A program made the translations under genes and the position numbers. 64,000 nucleotides of DNA from Amarobacter sp964507025 (GTDB lineage Bacteria; Chloroflexota; Dehalococcoidia; Tepidiformales; Tepidiformaceae). Shown in pieces: positions 34,189 through 41,868 of the stretch. The stretch's first letter is position 1. Every line of letters starts with the position of its first letter. The DNA is taken from contig CAZDOK010000004.1 in assembly GCA_964507025.1 (NCBI GenBank), forward strand, positions 124,001-188,000, read 5' to 3'. Below the pieces are notes generated by a model. It was given only the letters and a program-made list of their open reading frames with translations, was not told where the DNA came from and did no database searches.

Positions 34189-35294
34189 CGGTCGATCTCC
34201 CCCACGACGATGTCGATGGAGCCAAGCACCACGATCGCGTCGGCCACGGTGCCACCCACCGTCATCTCCCTCAAGGCGGAGAGATTGATGAATGACGGCG
34301 GCCGGATGTGGAAGCGGTAGGGCGAGGGGCCTTCATCGCTCACCAGGTAGTACCCGAGCTCGCCGCGTGGGCTTTCGATGCGGGCATACGCCTCGCCCCG
34401 GGGCGGGCGCAGCGCGAGTGGCACCTCGGTCCGGAACGGGCCAGACGGCAGGCCATCGAGCGCCTGCTGGATGATCTTCACACTCTGGCGCATCTCCTCG
34501 AGGCGGACGATGAACCGGTCGTAGCTATCGCCCTGGTAGCCAATCGGGATATCGAAGTCGTACTGCTCGTAGCCGCAGTAGGGGTCGGCCTTGCGGAGAT
34601 CCCATGCAATGCCGCTTCCGCGCAGCATGGGCCCGCTCAGGCTCGCGTTGGTGGCCAGCTCGGGGCTGAGCACTCCCACACCCCGCGTGCGGCTGATGAA
34701 GATCTCATTCCCGGAGAGCAGGTTCTCCATCTCTTCGATGAACGGCGGGAAGTCGGCGAGCACCTTGCGCACCATCGGCTCGAACTGCGGGCGCAGGTCG
34801 AACGCCACCCCACCGATGCGCATGTAGTTGCATGTGAGCCGGGCGCCCGAGGTGACTTCGAAGATGTCGAGGATCTTCTCGCGCTCGCGGAAGCACCACA
34901 TCACCGGGGTCTGCCATGCGCCAGTATCGTTCGCGAACGCGCCGACGGCCATGCAGTGGCTGGCAAGCCGCTGCAGCTCGGCCATGATGACGCGGATAGC
35001 GTCCCCCCGGGCCGGCACCTCGATCCCGGCGAGCTTTTCGGCCGCAAGGCAGTAACCGAGGTTGTTCGACATGCTGCTCAGGTAGTCGGTCCGGTCCGTG
35101 AACGGGATGTTCTGGGTGTAGGTCCGCTCTTCCGCCAGCTTCTCCATCGAGCGGTGGAGGTAGCCCATCACCATCTCGGCATCGATGACCTTCTCACCGT
35201 CGACCGTCGCGCGGATACGGAACACACCGTGGGTGGACGGGTGCTGGGGCCCGATGTTGATGACGAACGGCTCGCTCTTGATGACGTCGGTCAT
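34185..35294 (-). CDS. nuoD: NADH-quinone oxidoreductase subunit D
   Basis: A 369-residue hydrophilic-arm subunit forming the quinone-binding site. The His of GPQHPSTHGVFRI and the Tyr of TDRTDYLSSM that contact ubiquinone or menaquinone in other complexes are present, as are MGYLHRSMEKLAE and the C-terminal LGSIDIVVGEIDR. The ATG overlaps the nuoC stop by four bases. An intact quinone site normally requires NuoB with cluster N2 beside it, so a nuoB gene is expected elsewhere in the genome. Confidence 0.95.
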   Translation of the reverse strand: MTDVIKSEPFVINIGPQHPSTHGVFRIRATVDGEKVIDAEMVMGYLHRSMEKLAEERTYTQNIPFTDRTDYLSSMSNNLGYCLAAEKLAGIEVPARGDAIRVIMAELQRLASHCMAVGAFANDTGAWQTPVMWCFREREKILDIFEVTSGARLTCNYMRIGGVAFDLRPQFEPMVRKVLADFPPFIEEMENLLSGNEIFISRTRGVGVLSPELATNASLSGPMLRGSGIAWDLRKADPYCGYEQYDFDIPIGYQGDSYDRFIVRLEEMRQSVKIIQQALDGLPSGPFRTEVPLALRPPRGEAYARIESPRGELGYYLVSDEGPSPYRFHIRPPSFINLSALREMTVGGTVADAIVVLGSIDIVVGEIDR

Positions 35295-35815
35295 TCGATC
35301 ACCTTCACGGGCGGCTCCTGGCGGCGCGCCACGCCGGCGAACTCGCCGAGGCCTGGCTGGAGCCCGCCAGGCATGGAGAGGAAGTCCTTGCGCAGGGGCC
35401 AGCCGGGATACCCCTCCCAGAGGAGGATGCGGTACAGGTTCGGGTGCCCTTCGAACTTGATGCCGAAGAGGTCGTAGGTTTCGTTCTCCTGCATCCACGC
35501 GCCGTGAAAGACGGGGACCACGCTCGGGACCACGGGATTTTCGCGGTTCCGGACATCGACCTTGAACAGCGCAATCTGGTTATTGTCGAACGACTGAATG
35601 TGGTAGACGACCTCGAAGTGATCCCAGAAGTCCACGCCGCAGAGGTTGGTGAGGTGAACAAGGTCGGCATCGGGGCTCGTCCTCAGCGCTTCGAGGGTCG
35701 CCACGAGATGCTCGGGCTTGAGGTAGCACGCGGTGTCCGTGGTCCGCTCGACGGAGCCGGGCACAACCGACTCAGCGAGGGCCGCGGCCTCGGGGCCAGT
35801 CAGTTCGCGGGTCAC
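35291..35815 (-). CDS. nuoC: NADH-quinone oxidoreductase subunit C
   Basis: A 174-residue 30-kDa-type subunit. The signature ENETYDLFGIKFEGHPNLYRILL-WEGYPGWPLRKDF is present in short blocks, with LTNLCGVDF and YHIQSFDNNQIALFKVDV before it. The GTG start overlaps the nuoA stop as GTGA, typical of coupling; a GTG three codons further upstream is also possible. nuoB usually separates A from C; here A and C overlap, so it is absent. Confidence 0.94.
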   Translation of the reverse strand: MTRELTGPEAAALAESVVPGSVERTTDTACYLKPEHLVATLEALRTSPDADLVHLTNLCGVDFWDHFEVVYHIQSFDNNQIALFKVDVRNRENPVVPSVVPVFHGAWMQENETYDLFGIKFEGHPNLYRILLWEGYPGWPLRKDFLSMPGGLQPGLGEFAGVARRQEPPVKVIE

Positions 35816-36189
35816 AGTCGCCACTCCAGTGCGCGCTTCCGCCAGGCGTAGATGCCGCCGATGACGAAGGTGCCGATGAACAGCAGGCCCTTGCCATAGC
35901 CGGCCCAGCCCACTTCGTCGAAGACCAGCGCCCACGGGAATAGGAAGACGATTTCCACGTCGAGGAGCACGAAGAGCAGTGCGATGTAGTAGAAGCGGAA
36001 GTTGAACTGGACGAGGCTCGGCCCCTCGGTGCGAAGACCACATTCGTAAATGTCGTCGCGAACGACATCCGGCTTGCCTTTGGGGCGGATGTTCGCGTAC
36101 TGCAGCGCCCACGACGTGACTACCGCGCCCAGTGGGAAAACCAGGGCGATGATGACCAGGATGCCGATGTGACCGTATTCGTAGAGCAC
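35812..36189 (-). CDS. nuoA: NADH-quinone oxidoreductase subunit A
   Basis: A 125-residue, three-helix membrane subunit and first gene of the operon. The conserved YECGLRTEG loop and FRFYYIALLFVLLDVEIVFLFPWA are clear. The GTG start (GTG-CTC-TAC) is the only suitable codon before the first helix and has a weak Shine-Dalgarno. A promoter with 17-base spacing lies about 45-70 bases upstream. Confidence 0.93.
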   Translation of the reverse strand: MLYEYGHIGILVIIALVFPLGAVVTSWALQYANIRPKGKPDVVRDDIYECGLRTEGPSLVQFNFRFYYIALLFVLLDVEIVFLFPWALVFDEVGWAGYGKGLLFIGTFVIGGIYAWRKRALEWRL

Positions 36190-36231
36190 GCCGGAGCCGT
36201 TTGTGAAATCTGTCCCTAAAGGACCGGGCCG

Positions 36232-36260
36232 ACTATAGCACGGGCCTCCCGAGCGGACAA
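36232..36260 (-). promoter_or_regulatory. Sigma70-like promoter of the nuo operon
   Basis: Read on the minus strand, TTGTCC (36255-36260), a 17-base spacer and TATAGT (36232-36237) form a good -35/-10 pair. The predicted start near 36225 gives a leader of about 36 bases before the nuoA GTG. The opposite strand leads toward the Gfo/Idh gene, which must have its own promoter. Confidence 0.6.
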
Positions 36261-36457
36261 AGCGAACCAGGGGTCCACGGGAGGTGCGGTTGTGGCTTGT
36301 GGGCAACAGTTCGGCCGCCAGCGGAAGGTCACTTGCGCCCCCAGGTGATTCCTTCCGCCGGCGGCCAGGCCCGAGTATCCGCCGGCGCAGCGAAGCGTTC
36401 GCCAAGAGGGGGCAAGCCGCCGGTAAAATGCGCGCAAATTCCGCCCCCCGAGGTCCC

Positions 36458-37534
36458 GTGCCAGTTCCCATCGTTGGCCTCATCGGTTGCGGCCATATCG
36501 GCCGCTTTCACTCCCGGAACCTCCGCGGATCGTTACGTACAGAGCTCGTGCTCGGAGAGTACGCCGCGGTCTGCGACCGCGACATCGCTCGTGCAGAAGG
36601 TTTCGCGGCGATCACCGGGTCACGCTGCGTCACGTCGGATGCCGAGAAGTTGCTGGGCCTCTCCGGCCTCAACGCCGTGTACATCTGTACCGAAACAGCG
36701 GAACACCCCGCGCTGGTAGTCGAGGCCGCTCGCCGAGGTCTGCATGTGTTCTGCGAGAAGCCGCTGGCGAAGTCGCTCGGCGAGGTCCGCGAGATGGTCG
36801 CGGCCGTCGAGGCAGCCGGCGTGGTAAACCAGGTCGGGCTCGTGTTGCGGTACTCCCCGGTCCTCACCGTGATGAAGCACTTGATGTCCGAACCGTGGCT
36901 CGGCCCGTTCCTGACCGCACACCTGCGCGATGACCAGTTCTTTCCCGTCAGGGGCCATTACGCGAGCAGCTGGCGCGGGAGCTTTGAACGGGCCGGGGGC
37001 GGCACCCTCATCGAGCACTCCATTCACGATGTGGATCTCTTTCGCTGGCTCTTCGGCGACATCACCGCCGTTCGCTGCCACACGCGCATCACGAGCGGTC
37101 ACGAGGGCGTGGAAGATGTCGCGATTGCGACGTTTCAACATGCAGCGGGCCATCAAACGTCGTTGTCGTCGGTCTGGCATGCGCTCGATGACCGGCCATC
37201 GACACGGCACCTCGAAGTGTTCTTCGAGGGTGGGTACTTCGCCACCGATCACGACTTCCTTGGACCGATCCGCTACCAGGGGCGCAATGGGACCGTGCAG
37301 GAGCTGTCAACCGAGGAGGTCTTTGACCGTTATGTCGGCCTGACCGGGCTGGAGGGCGCCGAAGTCGATCTCGCTCGCGCGGGAATGCTCGAGGACTATG
37401 CGTTCCTGCGCTGCGTAACCGAGGCACGGCCGGCTTTCCCGGACTTTCGAACCGCACTGGCCGCTCACGAGGTCGTAGATGCGTGCTACCGCAGCGCCCG
37501 ATTGGGCCAGGAAGTCAGCATGGACGAGCCATAG
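36458..37534 (+). CDS. Gfo/Idh/MocA-family NAD(P)-dependent oxidoreductase
   Basis: A 358-residue dehydrogenase acting on a sugar, inositol or similar alcohol. The N-terminal Rossmann motif GLIGCGHIGRFHSRNL is followed by the family signature YICTETAEHPALVVEAA and CEKPLAKSL (catalytic-type Lys in EKP). The second domain includes GGGTLIEHSIHDVDLFRWLFGD, where the conserved His/Asp lie. The GTG start was chosen because GAGG lies just upstream and the protein then begins PVPIVGLIG; an ATG ten codons earlier is possible. It diverges from nuoA. The substrate is unknown. Confidence 0.9.
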   Translation: MPVPIVGLIGCGHIGRFHSRNLRGSLRTELVLGEYAAVCDRDIARAEGFAAITGSRCVTSDAEKLLGLSGLNAVYICTETAEHPALVVEAARRGLHVFCEKPLAKSLGEVREMVAAVEAAGVVNQVGLVLRYSPVLTVMKHLMSEPWLGPFLTAHLRDDQFFPVRGHYASSWRGSFERAGGGTLIEHSIHDVDLFRWLFGDITAVRCHTRITSGHEGVEDVAIATFQHAAGHQTSLSSVWHALDDRPSTRHLEVFFEGGYFATDHDFLGPIRYQGRNGTVQELSTEEVFDRYVGLTGLEGAEVDLARAGMLEDYAFLRCVTEARPAFPDFRTALAAHEVVDACYRSARLGQEVSMDEP

Positions 37535-37549
37535 CCGCGGGCTATGGCT
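37527..37549. terminator. Perfect 10-bp hairpin spanning the oxidoreductase stop codon
   Basis: AGCCATAGCC (37527-37536) and GGCTATGGCT (37540-37549) pair perfectly around a three-base GCG loop. The TAG stop of the Gfo/Idh gene is inside the left arm. There is no T-run, so it may stop or pause transcription inefficiently, or serve as an operator for the next gene, whose promoter begins 15 bases downstream. Confidence 0.5.
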
Positions 37550-37563
37550 TGCCGCCAATCGCG

Positions 37564-37592
37564 TTTACCGGTCGATAGGGCTCGGGTATCAT
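37564..37592 (+). promoter_or_regulatory. Candidate sigma70-like promoter of the crotonyl-CoA carboxylase/reductase gene
   Basis: TTTACC (37564-37569), a 17-base spacer and TATCAT (37587-37592) precede the gene. Transcription from near 37599 would give a leader of about 65 bases ending in the GAAGGAGC ribosome-binding site. Confidence 0.45.
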
Positions 37593-37664
37593 CGCCCGAC
37601 ACGCGGCCGTTCCCTCCCCGTTTCTCCATCGCCGCACGATCCCGCACCGAAGGAGCCTTTCGCG

Positions 37665-38918
37665 ATGAGCAGCGACACCCTGAAGGATCTTTACCCCATC
37701 GGCGAGGCACCGCCGCTCGGCCACGTCCCGGCGAAGATGTACGCGCAGGTCATCCGGCAGACCCGGTTCGGGCAGCCTAACCAGGCGTTCCAGGAAGAAG
37801 TCATCGAGACGCCCGAGATTGGCCCCGACGACGTGCTCGTCTATGTGATGGCCGCGGGCGTGAACTACAACAATGTCTGGGCGGGACTGGGAACGCCGGT
37901 CGACGTGATTGGGGCGCGACAGAGGGCAGGCGAACCGTGGGACCACCACATCGGTGGCTCCGACGCCTCGGGCATCGTCTGGAAGACCGGAACCGCCGTC
38001 ACGAACGTAAAAGTCGGCGACGAGGTGGTCGTCCACTGCGGCACCTGGGATGTTCATGCGCCAGAGGTCGTCTCTGGCGAGGATCCGATGTTCAGCCCGA
38101 GCTTCCGCATCTGGGGGTACGAGACCACCTGGGGGTCGTTCGCTCAGTTCACGAAGGTCCAGGCACACCAGTGCATGCCCAAGGCGAAGCACCTGAACTG
38201 GGAGGCAGCGGCCGCTCCCACGCTGGTCGGAGCAACCGCCTACCGCATGCTCTTCGGGTGGCCACCCCACACCGTTCGCGAGGGTGATGTGGTGCTCGTG
38301 TGGGGTGGTGCTGGCGGCCTGGGCTCGATGGCGATCCAGCTTGCCGCGCAGGCTGGGGCGAAGCCCATCGCGGTCGTCTCGAGCGAATCGAAGTACGAGT
38401 TCTGCACCAGGCTCGGGGCGGTTGGTTGCATCAACCGGAAGAACTTCGACCACTGGGGCCGCCTCCCGCATTGGGAGAGCGAAGAAATGAACAAGTTCAC
38501 CGTGGGGGCGCGTGCGTTCGGGAAGGCAGTCTGGGACATCCTGGGCGAGCGCCGGAGCCCGCGCATCGTGTTCGAACACCCCGGCCAGGACACCATCCCC
38601 ACGTCGCAGTTCGTGTGCGACACGGGCGGAATGATCGTCATCTGTGCCGGCACCACCGGGTACAACGCCGACGTGGACCTGCGCTACCTCTGGATGCGCC
38701 AGAAGCGCCTCCAGGGCTCCCACTTCGCCAACGACGAACAGTCATACGCATTCAACAAGCTGGTCCACGAGAAGAAGGTCGACCCGTGCCTTTCTCGTAC
38801 ATTCGCCTGGAACCAGACGGGCGAGTGCCACCAGCTCATGTATGAGAACCGCCACCCCGATGGCAACATGGCCATCCTGGTTGGAGCCCCGCGCGAAGGC
38901 ATGACGACGATCCGGTAA
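37665..38918 (+). CDS. ccrA: Crotonyl-CoA carboxylase/reductase
   Basis: A 417-residue medium-chain dehydrogenase/reductase-fold enzyme converting crotonyl-CoA, CO2 and NADPH to ethylmalonyl-CoA. Characteristic blocks are MYAQVIRQTRFGQPNQAF, GVNYNNVWAGLGTPVDV, HHIGGSDASGIVW, WGYETTWGSFAQF (Glu of the CO2 pocket), the nucleotide motif VWGGAGGLGSMAIQLA, and VFEHPGQDTIPTSQFVC (the pocket His). Length and these motifs fit Ccr better than simple enoyl reductases. It is a single gene with its own promoter candidate and a strong ribosome-binding site. It could feed the ethylmalonyl-CoA pathway or provide extender units; no partner gene such as ethylmalonyl-CoA mutase is adjacent. Confidence 0.92.
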   Translation: MSSDTLKDLYPIGEAPPLGHVPAKMYAQVIRQTRFGQPNQAFQEEVIETPEIGPDDVLVYVMAAGVNYNNVWAGLGTPVDVIGARQRAGEPWDHHIGGSDASGIVWKTGTAVTNVKVGDEVVVHCGTWDVHAPEVVSGEDPMFSPSFRIWGYETTWGSFAQFTKVQAHQCMPKAKHLNWEAAAAPTLVGATAYRMLFGWPPHTVREGDVVLVWGGAGGLGSMAIQLAAQAGAKPIAVVSSESKYEFCTRLGAVGCINRKNFDHWGRLPHWESEEMNKFTVGARAFGKAVWDILGERRSPRIVFEHPGQDTIPTSQFVCDTGGMIVICAGTTGYNADVDLRYLWMRQKRLQGSHFANDEQSYAFNKLVHEKKVDPCLSRTFAWNQTGECHQLMYENRHPDGNMAILVGAPREGMTTIR

Positions 38919-38959
38919 CGTCACGGCCGCCCGCACCGGTTGAAGGAACGCAGGTGCCG

Positions 38960-40375
38960 CTACTTGCCCCCGGTGGGAACCGGGTCATCAACGCGTTCCG
39001 GCGCCCCGTGGGGCCCGCCCGGCCGCACCCCGTAGCCCACCTGATGGGCAGGAGCCGCACGCCCGAACGTGTGGCCCGGGTTGAGGATGCTGATGAGGAG
39101 CATGATGCCGACCACAATCAGCCCCTGCGTGATGAACATGTTGGTGACGCCGACCGAGTCGGCAACCCGGCCCAGGGGGAACGCCATCAGCGGCATCGCG
39201 CTGAAGCTCAGCATGTTGATGCTCATGACGCGGCCGTAGAACTCCGGTTTTGAGGCTTCCATCATCAGCGTGCTGTTCAGGGTCTGGTATGCCGTCAGCG
39301 TGAGCCCAAGCACGACGATCACGGCCAGGGCTCCCGGATAGCCGAAGGAGCGCGAAGCAAGTGCGAGGGCCACGAGGCCCATCCCACCGAGGATGCCCGC
39401 AACCCACTGAACGAGCGTCTTGCGGTCAAAAGCGGTAAGCGTTGCCACGCCCAGCGACCCGATCAGCGCACCGATCCCCGAGGCCGACTGCAGATACCCA
39501 AATTCCGCGTCGCCCTTGCTCAGGTCTTCGTGGACGAAGCCGGCCAGGAGCATCACGTACGGCATGGCGAAGAAGCTCACGGCGAACATTGAGATATTCA
39601 GCTGGCGGAGCCTCCCATCCCGGGCGACGTAGGAAAGACCGTCCCCGATTTCGCGGAACATGCTTCCCCGCCGCATCATCCCCGTGCCTCCGAGCCCAGT
39701 CGGAACAAAGAACAGGAACACGACAGACACCGTCGAGAGAGCCGCCTGGGTCAGATAGACCGACTCCAGGTTCCACGCCGCGACCATCGCACCGGCCACG
39801 GCGGGCCCGAACAGACGCGTGGCGTTCATTGCTGCGTTCGACATCGCCATTGCGCTCATCACATTCTGCGGACCGACGACGTGCGCCATCAGCGGGCTGC
39901 GAGCGGGCATGCCCAGCGCCATCGCCGTGCCACCCCCGAGACCGAGGACGAACAGCCATCCGATGGTGATGGTGCCGGTGAAGAGCATCACGGCCGTGGC
40001 AACGGCGAAGAAGGCGGTTGCCGATTGCGACGAGATGGTCAGGTTCCGCTTCTCGAAGCGGTCGGCGAGCGAGCCGCCCACGAGCGAAAACAGCAGCATC
40101 GGCAGGCCGAACGAGAGCGAGATGAGTCCGACTGCTCCGTAGGACTTCGTCAGGTCCCACGCGAGGAGGGCACGCGCCACCTGCTGCATCTGCATCCCGG
40201 TGAACGAGAAGAGCGACGAAGTCCAGAGGTAACGGTAGTTCCGGTTCTTGAAGACGACCAGGGCGGCGGAGAACGAAGGCTTGCCTCCGCCCACGCCCGG
40301 GCCAGGCGGCCTGCCTCCAGCTGGACGTTGCATCAGGCCAGGCTCACGGTGAGGTTCGGGGCAATCATTCGCCAC
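38960..40375 (-). CDS. MFS transporter (EntS/MFS_3-like exporter)
   Basis: A 471-residue major facilitator protein with about 12 helices. The TM2-TM3 loop GGSLADRFEKRNL and the MFS_3-like stretch ARSPLMAHVVGPQNVMSAMAMSN match drug or siderophore exporters. The polar C-terminal tail is Gly/Pro-rich. The start is uncertain: the GTG used has AGGAT upstream, and an ATG 14 codons in is possible. An inverted repeat lies 20 bases upstream, suggesting repressor control. It is divergent from an acyl-CoA dehydrogenase gene. Confidence 0.87.
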   Translation of the reverse strand: MANDCPEPHREPGLMQRPAGGRPPGPGVGGGKPSFSAALVVFKNRNYRYLWTSSLFSFTGMQMQQVARALLAWDLTKSYGAVGLISLSFGLPMLLFSLVGGSLADRFEKRNLTISSQSATAFFAVATAVMLFTGTITIGWLFVLGLGGGTAMALGMPARSPLMAHVVGPQNVMSAMAMSNAAMNATRLFGPAVAGAMVAAWNLESVYLTQAALSTVSVVFLFFVPTGLGGTGMMRRGSMFREIGDGLSYVARDGRLRQLNISMFAVSFFAMPYVMLLAGFVHEDLSKGDAEFGYLQSASGIGALIGSLGVATLTAFDRKTLVQWVAGILGGMGLVALALASRSFGYPGALAVIVVLGLTLTAYQTLNSTLMMEASKPEFYGRVMSINMLSFSAMPLMAFPLGRVADSVGVTNMFITQGLIVVGIMLLISILNPGHTFGRAAPAHQVGYGVRPGGPHGAPERVDDPVPTGGK

Positions 40376-40395
40376 ATCCTAATCAGATGACACCC

Positions 40396-40411
40396 CTGAC
40401 GTAAACGTCAG
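40396..40411. promoter_or_regulatory. 7-2-7 dyad upstream of the MFS gene, TetR-type operator candidate
   Basis: CTGACGT-AA-ACGTCAG is a perfect inverted repeat placed 20 bases from the MFS start. The size and symmetry fit a TetR/AcrR operator. No regulator gene adjoins it, so the protein would be encoded elsewhere. Confidence 0.5.
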
Positions 40412-40464
40412 CGTGAAGGGCTCGCCAGTGCCAGCGAGTCTGCTTCCAGGTTCGTGCGCACGTA

Positions 40465-40479
40465 AACCCGAATCGGGTT
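40465..40479. promoter_or_regulatory. 7-1-7 inverted repeat in the MFS/acyl-CoA dehydrogenase intergenic region
   Basis: AACCCGA-A-TCGGGTT is a perfect dyad in the middle of the 266-base divergent intergenic region. It could be a second operator. It has no T-run, so a terminator is unlikely. Confidence 0.35.
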
Positions 40480-40579
40480 CGACGGTTGGCCCTCGACGAG
40501 TCTACCAGCCACGCTCACGTGCCGCGCTGGCGCCATCGCCCTTCGTATGCCTGCCTACCCCGAGCACGGGCCCGTCGTC

Positions 40580-40609
40580 GTCAGTACTGGCCGGGTAAGC
40601 CATACTGAC
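40580..40609. promoter_or_regulatory. Inverted repeat over the acyl-CoA dehydrogenase promoter region
   Basis: GTCAGTACTGGC (40580-40591) and GCCATACTGAC (40599-40609) pair apart from one bulged base. The right arm contains CATACT, a possible -10 element, placing the repeat where a repressor would block initiation of the dehydrogenase gene 33 bases downstream. Confidence 0.4.
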
Positions 40610-40641
40610 CAGCACACACACCGCATTTGCAGGAAGCGCCA

Positions 40642-41814
40642 ATGGCACGAGATTACGCTGCTGATATCGCTGATCCCATAGCACAGGAAATCGTCACGAA
40701 CGTGGGCGTCTGGGTTGACCGCGAGGTCAAACCGGTCGCCATGGAGTACGAACACGCCGACCAATTCCCCGACCCGCTCGTGAAAGGAATGTCGGAGATG
40801 GGGCTCTTCGGGATCAAGATCCCGGAGGCCTACGGCGGCCTCGATCTGAGTTTCGAGTGCTATGCAGGCGTTTGCATGGAGCTGGCGCGCGGCTGGATGA
40901 GCCTGGCGGGCATCATCAACACGCACGTGCTCGTCGGCTACGCCATCAGCGAATACGGCACCGAGGAGCAGAAGCAGAAGTACCTCCCGAAGCTTGTTGA
41001 GCCGGAAATCCGCTGCGCCCTGACCATCACCGAGCCCGACGCGGGCTCCGATGCCCAGGCGATCAAGACGACCGCCGTCCGCGACGGCGACGACTACATC
41101 ATCAACGGGCAGAAGATGTGGGTGACCAACGGCCACCGCGCGGGCGTCTACCTGGCGATGACCAAGACCGACACCACGGCGAACCCCCGGCACAAGGGCA
41201 TCACGGCCTTCCTGATCGACGCCGGAACGCCCGGGTTCTCGGCGGGCCGGCGGCTCGAGAAGCTGGGCTACAAGGGCGTGGAGACCACCGAACTGACCTT
41301 CGACGACTGCCGCGTGCCGGCGACCCAGGTGCTCGGCGGGAACGAGGGCCGAGGCTTCCAGCACATCATGAGCGCGCTCGAGGTCGGGCGGATCAACGTC
41401 GCGGCCCGGGGCGTGGGTGTGGCCCAGGCGGCCTTCGACGACTCTATCCGGTACGCCCAGAAGCGCGAAGCCTTTGGCAAGCCGATCTTCGAACACCAGG
41501 CCCAGCAGCTCCGGCTGGCCGAGATGATCACGAAGATCCGGGCCGCTCGGCTGCTCACGCTCGATGCCGCGCGCAAGAAAGACTCGGGAGTCCGAAGCGA
41601 CCTCGATGCGGGTATCGCCAAGCTCTACGCGACCGAGATCGCGCAGGAGTGCGTCCTGGACGCCATGCGCATCCACGGTGGCGTCGGCTACAGCAAGGAG
41701 CTGCCTCTCGAACGCTACTACCGTGATGCCCCGCTGATGGTCATCGCCGAGGGCACGAGCGACATCCAGAAGACGGTAATCGCCCGGGGGATCGTGAAGG
41801 ACTACCCCATCTAG
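40642..41814 (+). CDS. Acyl-CoA dehydrogenase
   Basis: A 390-residue acyl-CoA dehydrogenase close to the short/branched-chain type. Motifs: ALTITEPDAGSDAQAIKT, INGQKMWVTNGHRAGVY, GGNEGRGFQHIMSALEVGRI, the dimer/FAD region MRIHGGVGYSKELPLERYYRD and AEGTSDIQKTVIARGI with canonical catalytic Glu370. The ATG follows AGGAAG. A hot-dog-fold hydratase-like gene lies 54 bases downstream on the same strand, so dehydrogenation and hydration of the same acyl-CoA are plausible. Confidence 0.94.
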   Translation: MARDYAADIADPIAQEIVTNVGVWVDREVKPVAMEYEHADQFPDPLVKGMSEMGLFGIKIPEAYGGLDLSFECYAGVCMELARGWMSLAGIINTHVLVGYAISEYGTEEQKQKYLPKLVEPEIRCALTITEPDAGSDAQAIKTTAVRDGDDYIINGQKMWVTNGHRAGVYLAMTKTDTTANPRHKGITAFLIDAGTPGFSAGRRLEKLGYKGVETTELTFDDCRVPATQVLGGNEGRGFQHIMSALEVGRINVAARGVGVAQAAFDDSIRYAQKREAFGKPIFEHQAQQLRLAEMITKIRAARLLTLDAARKKDSGVRSDLDAGIAKLYATEIAQECVLDAMRIHGGVGYSKELPLERYYRDAPLMVIAEGTSDIQKTVIARGIVKDYPI

Positions 41815-41868
41815 CGCGCGGACCTTCCGACGCGCTCCCTCGTTCTGTTTCTCAAGGAGTCAGCCGAT

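Noticed and set aside
40555..41676. 373-codon minus-strand frame opposite the acyl-CoA dehydrogenase
   Set aside because: Mirror of a clear acyl-CoA dehydrogenase with intact catalytic motifs.
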